This document shows, one piece after another, positions 1-10,106 of a stretch of DNA of 64,000 nucleotides (the stretch's first letter is position 1; each line of letters starts with the position of its first letter). Made by a program: the position numbers and the translations under genes. The notes under the pieces were generated by a model. It worked only from the letters and a program-made list of their open reading frames with translations, had not been told where the DNA came from and searched no databases. Source of the stretch: Mactromeris polynyma (taxonomy: Eukaryota > Mollusca > Bivalvia > Venerida > Mactridae); contig JASFXZ010000035.1 in the NCBI GenBank assembly GCA_032209605.1, forward strand, positions 1,865,001 through 1,929,000. Direction: 5' to 3'.

Positions 1-1489
1 GTGGGCATTCTAAGCAGCACATTTCAGTCCTTCCATTGAACACGTCTTGGAAACCATTTCAAATAATCACTTTTTAATGTTAAATTCAAACATCCTTCTA
101 ATTTTTAAAATCCACCTAAACCAACAAACGTTGATCAGATCACTAAAACATTTGATCAGCATATTGCCAACCCGAAATAAGTTTATATAACAGTAGTCAA
201 AATTCAACAACAACAACAGGGCATATTGTAAAACATCCGTCTAATTAAATCAACATGTGCACCTAATCACTACTGCCATTATCAGTGTCTATGTACATTG
301 TACACTCGGAGAATATCCGATCAATTGTGATACACCAATTTAGTCATTGACTTAAAGGAAATAATGACTACAAGCGTTTTTTTCTGGAGCAATAACGATG
401 TATACCAACATCTTAATCAAACAAACTTCAAAGAATCTTGTCTATTTATACATTCATCAAAATCTTCCATCCAAGCAGGCGAATCAAACAGATACCAATA
501 TTTAGATCATGTACATACACACGGATACACATATCAGTCTTAAACGGCGACCATTATTGGTTACTAGTTCCATCTTTAATTGTGTCTATTTACATGACAT
601 TGTGTGTTCCTTGAGCAGCCTCATTAATCATACCGAGGCCAAGAAGTTATTCATACAAACACACTATAGACTGTCATGACGCGCCAGATAAGTATTCACC
701 CACAAGTCATTTTTTCCCACAATGCAATTATACAGCACGATAAAAATCATAGAATGATACAAAGCAATTATAGCTAATATAGGTCGTTATACACACTTCC
801 ATGAAAAATAACCAAATATTGACATCATTATTGCGCGGTAAACATCAACCAATATCTATGGTTTTCAGAAATTATCCAATACAGTGTGTCATTTATCCTA
901 TCCTAGTTAAATCATCCCACTTGGTTGGTGTATAATGATCCGAAAAGCATCGCAAGCCAAAAAACAAGATCACATCTGGTATGGGACACAACAAACATTG
1001 GTCTGGTGCTGATGACAGATCGGAGAAATTTAACAGAAGCTATGGATTCAAGACGACCTTATTATTTATTCAGAATGTCATTGGAAATGCCTGGTAAATG
1101 TAATATTCTATAATCTAGGGTTATAGGTAAATAAATGGGCAATAACTAACATCTAAATGCTTAATATCGGTAAACGCAATTAAAGAATTACAATTACCAT
1201 CAATAATTAATTTCATGTTCATTTGGAAGCGAATTTTCATGACAAGGCGTAAAACTTTCTCCAGCACTACAGAAATTACATTTGAAGTAATTTGTCACCC
1301 ATCTCTCCATCTGGTGAGGAAGTTTTCAACCTGTTTGCAGAAATGTGTGTCAGTACTGGCAATAAATGCAGGGTCACAGAACAGTTTTTTGTGTGCAGAA
1401 AAGCCGACAAGTACCATAAGAGCACTTGTCAACCTATTACTGAAAAACATCTTAGCACTGATAAGAGACGCAGGGGGCACTGCTGAGAC
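1..1489. other. intergenic, no gene seen
   Basis: AT-rich sequence with only short, compositionally random open frames on both strands. I see no convincing exon, RNA gene or structured repeat here. A donor-like site follows a short open stretch at about 925-1094, but no acceptor or recognisable protein supports it. Confidence 0.5.
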
Positions 1490-1801
1490 CTTCTGCAGAA
1501 CATTATTAGTAACTTTGGAAATAAAGGGACACACGTTAGACCTGAAGAAGAACATTGTTAGTACCAGTTGGAAATGAAGGGACACAGGTTAGACCTTCTG
1601 CAGAACATTGTTAGTACCAGTTAGAAATAAAGGGACACAGGTTAGACCTTCTGCAGAACATTGTTAGTACCAGTTGGAAATAAAGGGACACAGGTTAGAC
1701 CTTCTGCAGAACCTGCAGAACATTGTTAGTACCAGTTAGAAATAAAGGGACACACCTTCTGCAGAACATTGTTAGTACCAGTTAGAAATAAAGGGACACT
1801 G
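1490..1801. repeat. 53-bp minisatellite, about 6 copies
   Basis: Tandem units of about 53 bp, each containing TTCTGCAGAACATTGTTAG followed by an AAATAAAGGGACACAGG block. Unit starts fall near 1491, 1596, 1649, 1702 and 1757. One unit has an internal duplication of CTGCAGAAC and the last units are shortened. Similarity between units is high in the middle and decays at the edges. Confidence 0.85.
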
Positions 1802-3049
1802 ATAACACCTTCTTACCAACAGAATCAATATTTCCTGTAGTAAGAATTTACAATCAAATTTTCCCTCTCCAGACCAAAAACCTCTCAAAAACAGACAAAT
1901 TCACATCTCCAAAAGGGTGCTGCTCTGGCAAAGTTGTGGTCTCCTCATCGGGAATGACTGACTTATAGTAGTAGGAATATAGTCCAAACATATTGACCTG
2001 ACCTGACCTTTAAGCATGAATATATTATACATCGAATACACTGACAATAAAAAAATTCGTAAGAGCATCATGCCTTATTGGTATTCTTCGTTGCTGTTAC
2101 GGACATCATTGCATTTGTGGATTTTTTTCATTAAACCAGATTATTAAATGACCAAACGTGTACATCAATACGATGAGAGTGTAAGTTTATCGGATTAGAG
2201 ACGATGGTAAATTTAGATTATCAGTCTACTGTGAAATTATGCTAGCAGAGGTCATGAGGATCAGGTTAATTTGTTCGAGTAACAGTATGAAGGTACAAAT
2301 TATAGCGTGTACCATTAAAAACAAACAAGAGTGGCAAACTGTCACAAAATACGCCTGTCCTAAGTACTTTAAAAACAAAAAAAGGTTTTTCTAAGTTATG
2401 AAAACCAATAAATTTGGACCTTGTTTAGTGCTAAATTCATCGGGTCCGAAATTTTAATTGTATAATACTAGTACATGGTTTCGAAGAGCTCATTTCAATT
2501 TGATGTGCCCAAGAAGATACATCAGGATTTGATATTTATTTCAGATGATACCGAGTATTCTGACGGAAAGTTGTGGGATAAACGAGGTCCGTCTGTATAT
2601 AATCGGGACCAGAAGATTAATTTTCTGACACATGAGCATGTAATGACAAGAGCTTAATCAAATGTTTTAATTATTAATGGCCGTTGTTTGTGATCTAGTG
2701 AGTATGGTGACTAGTTTATGTTGCATGGTTTATACATATAGGAGAAAAGTAGAGACTAACTTTTGATATACAGCTTTGATATTCCCAAATGGTTTCCATA
2801 ACGATGAGCAGTTTCTGACATTTCTAGATTTTTTAGCTTTTTGGCAAATTAATCTTCTCTGGTTATGACAAAGAGCATGAAATCCACAATGAGGGTGATA
2901 CATCAGTCACAATGGTATTAATTAATATAAGGAACGAAAAATATGGCAGAAGTACTACTTGTATTGTCTGTTCGTGAATCATTGTGACAGCGTTTTTCAC
3001 ATTCAGTAAAAGTCAGACAAGATAACTAGTCACCAGATTTCAGCTTCAC
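1802..3049. other. intergenic, no gene seen
   Basis: AT-rich sequence without a supportable exon or a clear repeat. A 60-codon open frame at 2475-2657 has no splice context or recognisable domain. Confidence 0.5.
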
Positions 3050-3256
3050 AAATTTGTAATCTTGAATTTATGATTTTAGCATTTCATCTTCCTGAATTCA
3101 ATATTATGAATTTGTTAAGCTGAAATCATGAATTCATGATGCTGAAATTGTGAATTCACAAATTCAAGATTATGAATTCACAAAGTTGAAATTGTGAATG
3201 TGTTAAGTTCAAATCGTGAATTCATGAAGTTGAACGTGGAAATCTTGAAATCGTGA
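3050..3256. repeat. degenerate GAATTCATGA-type tandem repeat
   Basis: About ten imperfect units of about 20 bp based on variants of TGAATTCATGA and AAGTTGAAAT. Many units are partly self-complementary around GAATTC. The array is old and degenerate, and no coding sense is visible. Confidence 0.6.
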
Positions 3257-4402
3257 CTTTCCTAGGAGAAAAGGGAAATGTCAAAACTGAAAATAGATAC
3301 ATATTCCCCAAACATATGAAAGAAGTGTTGAGAAATCTCACAGATAAAACAACAAATTTAAGGCATCACAAATGCATAGCCTATGAAAATATGTGTCTGA
3401 AAATATTGAACAATGGATATCATGTACACACTTACATTGTTCTAAGCTAATTTAAGATCAATTATAGTATACACGAGGTGGTCAGCCAATGAAAAGATGT
3501 TTTTGAAAATACTGATCTATAGACATTATGTAAGCAATAAAGATATTCCCAACAAATTTTGAATCAACTATAGTACAGTATAGTAGATAATTGCATGTTG
3601 ATGCCTTCACAGACATACTCTAAAACATTACATGATGTCGCAACTTTTCTTTAAAAAATTCATGAAAAACTGCAAAATGCGAGTCGGATACAGGTATTTC
3701 CTATGCTAGCGGGAACTCAGCGCGTAGGTCAGGATAGAAAATACCGGTATAGGACGCTTGAATTTGTGGTTTTGGGAAACTTATTAGAAAATTGACAATG
3801 CAGTGTTGTAGAGTACATCTGTATGAAATAAATTACCACCAATTTTCTCATATTTATCACTATGGATATTTTGTCAAAAAATACGACCATGTGCCTTTAA
3901 ATGATAACTGAAATTTATTGAGTATCAACGAAAGCTATCGATTACCTGTTTCCGTTCTGGAATACACCAATCTAAAATTAAAACTGTCAAAACAATCTCA
4001 TAATAACTGTAGATAAAAAGAACGTTTCCACGGAGATATCTGAAAAGCTGGAAACATCCGCCATTGCACAACATACAACGCTAACCGTCAGACTAATATC
4101 ATACAAATCCAATGTCCTAGTACTATTTAAAATCCAGAATATAATAGCATTATGTTGAAGTCGTACCAGCATTCCCACGTAACACAGCACAATGATATGT
4201 CTAGTCAGGCACTTTAACATACATATAGGCCACTTGAAATATCACAATATCAAGACAATAATTCCGAGGAGACGTAAAATAATTATATTATGATGCAATG
4301 AACCAGAATCTCTGGTAGCCGAAACTGTAGTTAAGTTCAACGTGATAGATGAAAGCTTTGATATCGTGATATAGTCGTAATGTGTAATTTTATATCCTTT
4401 AT
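3257..4402. other. intergenic, no gene seen
   Basis: AT-rich flank of the Tigger element. Short open frames on both strands look random. No splice-supported exon or structured RNA is visible. Confidence 0.5.
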
Positions 4403-4539
4403 TCTCATATTTTCGTGGGTTCTCATATTTTCGTGGCGTCATTTCCGGTCGAGAATGCGATCTCGTGCAACCGAATTCTGTATCCGAAGAAGACGCAAGT
4501 TCAAGCCGAAGCTCATATTTTCTATTTGCAAGCTTAAAA

Positions 4540-6519
4540 ATGCGATCGAAGCAGGTAAATTGTTATAAAAAGGTCAATCTATAAAATAAATTGTCATAAA
4601 TAATGATGAAAACGTTCAATTTATCCCATAAAACAGTAAAATTACCAATGTTATGTTATAGTCTGTCATTCCCAGTTCACGGCGGTTGTCTACCCTTACC
4701 AAATCTGTAGCGGTAAAAGCTTGAAAGTGTATACTGCGGTCTAAAAGTTGGGCAACCATCAATTACAATAACAATACATTGGGTCTGTCGAACGTCAATT
4801 AACGTTCAATTAATAACGTCCTGTGTCTGTTTAAACAACTTAACCTTTATTGACTAGGGGATCTGCTTCTTTATACAGTATTGACTATTTAGTATGCTCC
4901 TGACAAATTATTTTATTTGCAGCTACATGCTGCTATTTAAGTAATCATTGATAAATATGGAACTGGCATATTGGAAACATTTTTTTTTTCAGAGAAAACC
5001 AAATAAATTCTTAAACAAATACAGGAAGTATTCACCTGAAAGCTTAATGAAAGCTTATGACACAGTGAAAAGTAAGTCTATTCCAGTAGAAAAGGCCGCC
5101 CGTATGTTTGGCGTTCCAGCCCAAACCCTCCGTGACCGAATCAATGGCAATGTCGATCCCAGAAACTGTAGAGTTGGTCCTGAAACTATGCTGACGAGCT
5201 CACAAGAGGAGGTTTTGGTTAGCCATGTAGAGACAATGGCAGAACTGGGGTACGGTTACACTAACACGAAGCTGAAGCATTTAGCTGGTGAAATGGCGTA
5301 CGACCTACACGCAAAATCGCGTAACAAACCGATGAGTAACAACTGGTTGTATGGGTTTTTGGGGAGGTGGAATAGTCGTCTGTCAAGTGTTAAGCCCCGT
5401 AAGCTTGACAGTGCCCGTGCCCGTTCATCAACACCAGAGAAGGTAGCCGAGTACTACGAGAGACTTGAAGCAGTTCTATCTCTAAATAACTTGCACGACA
5501 AACCACAACACATTTACAACTTGGACGAGACCGGTCTTCAACCTGAGCACCGTCCACCAAACGTGGTTGCCCACCCCAAAACCAAATGCCATGCTATAAC
5601 ATCCCCAAGAAGTACAACGACAACGCTAATCGGTTGTGTTAATGCTTTGGGCCACGCACTTCCGCCGTATTTCATTTTCAAGGGGAAGCGTTTCAATCCC
5701 GACCTGTTGAAAGGTTGCTCTGTAGGCACCAAGGGGGTCATGTCAGACTCTGGGTGGTCGAACAGCCTAATATTTCAGCAATACCTTTCAGAACATTTCA
5801 TACCATATGCCAGGCCTTGTACCAACGACAAACAGCCTATTCTGCTTATATACGACGGTCATACCTCACACAAATCGCCGCAACTCATAAAATGGGCAAG
5901 AGAAATGGGCATCATCCTATTCGTACTACCAGCGCACACGTCTCACATCTTACAACCACTTGATGTTGCAGTGTTCGGCCCATTCAAGAACTACTACTAT
6001 TCAGCCTGCTCAACGTTCATGGTCGAGCACATCGGACAAACCATTACACGCTACGATATTTGCCATATTGCATGCAAGGCATACTCGCGAGCAATGTCTC
6101 CTGGAAATATTCAGTCTTCGTTTCGAAAGACAGGGATATTTCCACACAATCCAAGTGTCATCTCTATGGAGCAACTGGTTCCGTGTGAAAGCTTCCGTGC
6201 AGAAAACCCGGTGCAGAGGGTTAAAGCACTAAAGACTGGAAGAGCGGAAGCGGAAGCGTATATTCTTAAGAAAGAGGTGACTATCACAAACCACGCATTG
6301 ACCACAAAAGTACCGCCAAAGCCTGAAACCAAGCCCAATGCCGGGGGGAGAGCTATCACAGACGACGACTACGTCAACGAAATGGACGACTATATATACA
6401 AAACAGTCAAACGCAACAGCTTCAGTCTACACCGGCAAGACCCAAAGTGTCAAAGAAACCGCGCAAACTTGCCATACAAGCGGACTGCCCTAAACCTTCA
6501 ACCAGCGGCCTCAATGTGA
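4540..6519 (+). CDS. Tigger/pogo-like transposase (two exons, frameshifted C-terminus)
   Basis: Proposed exon 1 is 4540-4554 (Met-Arg-Ser-Lys-Gln), followed by a GT-AG intron (4555-4992, donor GTAAAT, acceptor after a T-rich tract), with exon 2 from 4993. The phases agree, and the join gives a basic N-terminus leading into a Psq-type helix-turn-helix (about residues 15-55, YSPESLMKAYDTVK...TLRDRI). A CENP-B-type second DNA-binding region follows (about 70-125, ending in a WLYGFLGRW motif). The DDE domain shows first Asp in NLDETG, second in LIYDGHTSH and third in LQPLDVAVF, with 35 residues between the second and third. The family cuts and pastes DNA at TA sites. This frame stops at 6519, but the natural C-terminus continues in another frame (next entry). 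All three catalytic acids are present, so catalysis could be intact. Confidence 0.85.
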
Positions 6520-6764
6520 TTCATGTGACCTATACTTCCAGTGAAGAAACGGACGAAGACGAGGAATTGGAGGAAGGAGAGGCATGTTGCATGTGCAAAA
6601 AACATTCACCTCCGATGCTATCGAATTCGCCCATGCTGAAGATAGTTAACTGGGCCCAATGTGATAAGTGCAACCATTGGACACACCTGGCATTCTGCAC
6701 AAAAATCAGGGTTGTAAGACGCCATTCAAGTTTCTTCTGTCCACACTGTGAATCAAACATATAA
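6426..6764 (+). pseudogene. PHD-like zinc-finger tail of the transposase, out of frame
   Basis: This frame reads a basic stretch (PKVSKKPRKLA), a PSTSG linker, an acidic run (EETDEDEELEEGE) and then a cysteine-rich module. The module contains CCMC, WAQCDKCNHWTHLAFC and FFCPHC, and resembles a PHD finger. It is offset from the main transposase frame in the way expected from a 1-base deletion or 2-base insertion somewhere near 6395-6435. No canonical slippery heptamer is visible in the zero frame there, so I treat it as a disabling lesion or a sequencing error rather than programmed frameshifting. Stop at 6762-6764. Confidence 0.7.
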
Positions 6765-7451
6765 ACAGTTGCATTACTCCTTGTTTCGATTAATTGGTTA
6801 TTTTTTGTTACTTCCATGATTTTCCTATGAAATTTTGTGTTTATCAACTATAAATTCACATTTTATTATCATTTAATAATTAATTGCTTTCCTTTTTATT
6901 TTTTCTTTATTAAAGTTTTCACGCTGTTGCCTAGTCACCTACGTTTTTTAAAACACCACAAAATCTTATCCACGAATATCATTTATACAAAACTTATCTT
7001 AAATAAACCTTGATTTGGGCCTAATTAATTCCGTGCAGTATAAATTCATCTTGTCATGTGACGTATCCATAACGAGGCTGACGAATAAGAAGCCACGAAA
7101 ATATGAGACAGCTTCTGTGTGATACAGACTTCAGACAGTTGACATTAAAATGTAAGCAAACGCTGTGTTAACGAACTTGTTCGATGTTTTGAAGTATTTA
7201 AAGTTATTTATAATGATTTTTACTGTCAGTTTATGAACGTTCAGTTTTATTGTTTACTGTTTTTACGGCGCATGCGCGCAATTTATCCGTTAGCCCCACG
7301 AAAATACGGGTCAACAGCATACTTGGAGGCCATCTTAGATTTCTATCATGACCCTATCATATAGAACTTGGATATATTTGCAGTTAAATGGTCAAGATTG
7401 AAAAAAAGAGCAGACCTTGTTTGCAAACACATGGAAAACAGATCATTCTCA

Positions 7452-7847
7452 TCACAAAACACCCATTTTGATATCCATTTTAGTTTCAGCTATTGTCTGT
7501 GAATGACTGAAAGCTTTGATTTTTTCCAGATTTTTTTCCCGAATTTCCTTTGGGCAATTCTCATACAATTTGGGGAGAAAAGATGTCTTCGCCGTTGGGA
7601 TTAGAACCGAACAATGGATATAAAAACAGACAGGAAAAACTGCCACCCCAAGTAACTTTTGGAGCAGAAAGTATTTATTGATTGGAACAGAACAATATGT
7701 CAGGGCTGTCAGAAAAATAAGAAACGGGAGATATTTTAGTGCGGAAACCCAATCAAGCTGCCGAACCTTCCTTACGTATCGTCCGCTTTTATTTACTAGA
7801 TAACGGTTGTAAACGAAAGGGGAGGGGTCAGCCAATCGAAACGTATT
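7452..7847 (-). CDS. candidate terminal exon of an unrecognised membrane protein
   Basis: A minus-strand frame is open from a possible acceptor (CTACAG at 7848, phase 0) to a stop at 7452. It encodes about 130 residues with two hydrophobic segments (around ALKYLPFLIFLTALTYCSV and LLGVAVFPVCFYIHCSVLI) and a charged C-terminal tail. The alternation of basic loops and hydrophobic helices looks protein-like. The acceptor is weak and I do not recognise the family. It might pair with the candidate exon at 9171-9345 on the same strand. Confidence 0.25.
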   Translation of the reverse strand, partial: NTFRLADPSPFVYNRYLVNKSGRYVRKVRQLDWVSALKYLPFLIFLTALTYCSVPINKYFLLQKLLGVAVFPVCFYIHCSVLIPTAKTSFLPKLYENCPKEIREKNLEKIKAFSHSQTIAETKMDIKMGVL

Positions 7848-8494
7848 CTGTAGAATATTGACCAATCGACATAGTGAACACAATAGCAGTATTCTCAACT
7901 AGATTTAAATCCACTTATACACTGGTAGAAGACTGGGGATCAACCTATACAGCAGGCCTCAAAAATTCCACTCGCCCGCTCACATTCGTGAGTGAATATC
8001 GAGGTCAGGCGAGTAGAATTTTAATCATACTAGTCTGCCTGGGTGAGTAACATTCTCCAGATCCAAATATAAATCCATTTTATTTTTCAAAACGAAGATT
8101 GCGAAATACATTCCAATTTAAATCATGACTAACCGAAATATCGGAATACAACCAAAATATCAGTTAATTTTACATAGAAAAATCAATACGTAAAGGATAT
8201 ACTAAACCTGTTAATTAATCCATTATTGAAGCGTTGTATCATAATATTGTCAAAATATTTTCGAGGCCTGTACAGGGTGTTTGTTCACAAAGTTTGATTT
8301 AAATATGTTTCTAAATACTATTTCCATCTATGTTGCTATGGACCATTCGTTTACTGCTACATGAGAGTTCTAAATAGAACAGAATGATATTCATGAAAAA
8401 AGTAGTGTCTTTTATTATGGGAAATAAACTCAGTGTATGTGTGAAACAAACTTTTTTAACACCTGTACATACAATCAGACACAGGCAGTCGTTG
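7848..8494. other. intergenic, degenerate repeat fragment
   Basis: The stretch around 7955-8050 has short inverted segments (CTCGCCCGCTCAC and later GGCGAGTAGAATTTT), suggesting an old fold-back repeat fragment. Nothing else is supportable. Confidence 0.4.
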
Positions 8495-8565
8495 GTGAAG
8501 GCTCAACAATGATATCAATTCAGCTCAGTGTGAAGGCTCAACAATGATATCAATTCAGCTCAGTG
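8495..8565. repeat. 35-bp direct duplication
   Basis: Two adjacent identical copies of a 35-bp unit containing AAGGCTCAACAATGATATC. The perfect identity indicates a recent local duplication. Confidence 0.85.
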
Positions 8566-8916
8566 TTGATTCTAAAGTAAAGCATAAATGCACGCTTCAT
8601 TGTATCAGAATGCCACAGCATTGCCTATTTGTTCATTTATCTATCACAAGTTAAGGGAAAGATGCAATCAAACATTTACTAGATCATGAAAGTCAGCCAA
8701 AATCAATTTGCATGCCATAAATGTTTATTGCCAAGATCTATCAAATTGCATCACCAAAAATGCAAGCAAATATTATTGCATATATTGTAATGTTCCCTAA
8801 ATGCAAGAACTTCACAAATGATTACGGTCTTATAAGAAGTCTGACATGAAGATGCGTCACGATTTCTGTTTCTTTATTTATGTAAATAGTCAAGATTCGC
8901 CGTCATCCCTCCATGT

Positions 8917-9149
8917 AGATAGTTCCTCCATCTACAATAGTTCCCTCCCTTGTTCTTAATCATCAGCCATTTTGATAGGCAAAACTGATAAGCACTTATA
9001 AGAGTAATTCCCAAATATGTGATGATTGAGAAAATACCACGAGAATGTACATGTGACAACCACTTTTTCTACAACTTTCTGAGCCAACTGCCCACATGAG
9101 TATAATGAATAAGTTTTTGTATCTGATTCTTTATCATCGTTTACATTAT
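8917..9149 (+). mobile_element. truncated fold-back MITE (relative of 53961-54268)
   Basis: Collinear similarity to the fold-back element at 53961-54268. Shared landmarks are AGATAGTTCC, CCCTCCCTTGTTCTTAA, GGCAAAACTGAT, GAGCCAACTGCCCACATGAG and TTTATCATCGTTTACA. The right inverted arm present in the other copy is missing, so this is a truncated copy. Confidence 0.75.
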
Positions 9150-9170
9150 CACGGACATAAAAACCTGGGA

Positions 9171-9345
9171 TTAGAAACAGCCTGGTATATGTATTAAGAC
9201 TTGTTTTAACTCTCGCCAGCGTTGAGATTTCCTTTTGAGATCAAGCGATCGGAACACCTTGTACACATCTATGAAAATGATCCATAATAAAAACTGAAGT
9301 GTTCCGATTAGCAGTAAAAAATTGACAACGTCCACCATCTTGTTT
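9171..9345 (-). CDS. candidate internal exon with one membrane helix, unrecognised
   Basis: Minus-strand frame after a good acceptor (pyrimidine-rich, ending CAATTCAG, at 9346). It reads a strong hydrophobic helix (VVNFLLLIGTLQFLLWIIFI) and then a basic segment (KVFRSLDLKRKSQRWREL). Donor choice is unclear: an AAG|GTGTTC site inside the frame or a weaker site after RELKQ. Both would leave phase 0, compatible with the candidate exon at 7847. The protein family is not recognised. Confidence 0.25.
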
Positions 9346-9428
9346 CTGAATTGAGAGAAGTTGACATTTTGAACCACCGTTATCTTCAAGGTTACGGCAG
9401 CTGTATATAAATATGATTATAAATATAA

Positions 9429-9592
9429 AGGTAGCGTACCCCTTATCGAAAGGTTAACCAATCCGTATCAAGATTACAAATACTGTTCGGTTGTAGAGAA
9501 ATTGCCTTGATGGTCAACATAAGATTTGATTGCTTTACATGACACTGATATACAAAAACAAAACCATGTTAGTACGGCTGCGCCGAAAAATG
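9429..9592 (-). repeat. interspersed repeat family R1, copy 1 (inverted)
   Basis: Reverse-complement match to 35248-35440, 46050-46335 and 61647-61905. Shared landmarks, read on the minus strand, are CGGCGCAGCCGTACTAACATG, TTGACCATCAAGGCAATTTC, GATTGGTTAACC and TTTCGATAAGGGGTACG. No coding potential or terminal repeat is visible. Confidence 0.8.
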
Positions 9593-9994
9593 GAGAAAAA
9601 AATTCACTGAAAAGTTAATGATGCATATATACATGTAGCTAAATGCCTAAATAAAACCTAGACTTGGTTGTAAAAGGACATCCAATTAAAGTCTATATAT
9701 ATCTAAATACGACTTTGATATTTAAAGACAATACAAATGAGCCAAAGGGCTATGATGTTCCTTGTTTCAATTACTGCCAGAGGGAATCAGATGACTTACC
9801 GGTAGTTTAACAAAGGAACTGATAATGAGAAATATTAAGTACATACCCTCTTGCTGCAGATTCCTAAGACAGCCTCCAAAGTTAGCGTTCAAGCACATTT
9901 TGACACATTAAATTGGAATTATCATTGCGTTACAGATAAACAGTAATTCTTAAGACGGTGATTGTCACAAAAGTGTTATTCTTACAGACACCTA

Positions 9995-10106
9995 GCACTT
10001 CCTGTCACTGTCACATGTAATACACTTCCTGTCACTGTCACATGTAATACACTTCCTGTCACTGTCACATGTAATACACTTCCTGTCACTGTCACATGTA
10101 ATACAC
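9995..10106. repeat. 27-bp minisatellite, about 4 copies
   Basis: Four nearly identical tandem units of 27 bp built on ACTTCCTGTCACTGTCACATG followed by TAATAC. Confidence 0.9.

Larger units (their letters stand above)
4403..7311 (+). mobile_element. Tigger/pogo-type DNA transposon, near complete
   Basis: The element carries a pogo-like transposase and is bounded by short inverted repeats. The inner pair is a 17-bp perfect match: TCTCATATTTTCGTGGC at 4421-4437 and its complement at 7092-7108. A second copy of the motif lies outside each inner repeat: 4403-4419 on the left, and 7295-7311 on the right with 14 of 17 bases matching. Whether the true ends are the inner or the outer repeats is unresolved, because no clean TA target duplication is visible at either pair. 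Non-coding flanks inside the repeats are about 100 bp on the left and 330-550 bp on the right. Confidence 0.7.

Noticed and set aside
1215..1585. Overlapping open frames on both strands near the 53-bp minisatellite
   Set aside because: No splice sites, no recognisable residues pattern, and they run into the tandem repeat.
6395..6440. Programmed -1 frameshift in the Tigger transposase
   Set aside because: No canonical X XXY YYZ heptamer in the zero frame near the junction; a small indel is simpler.
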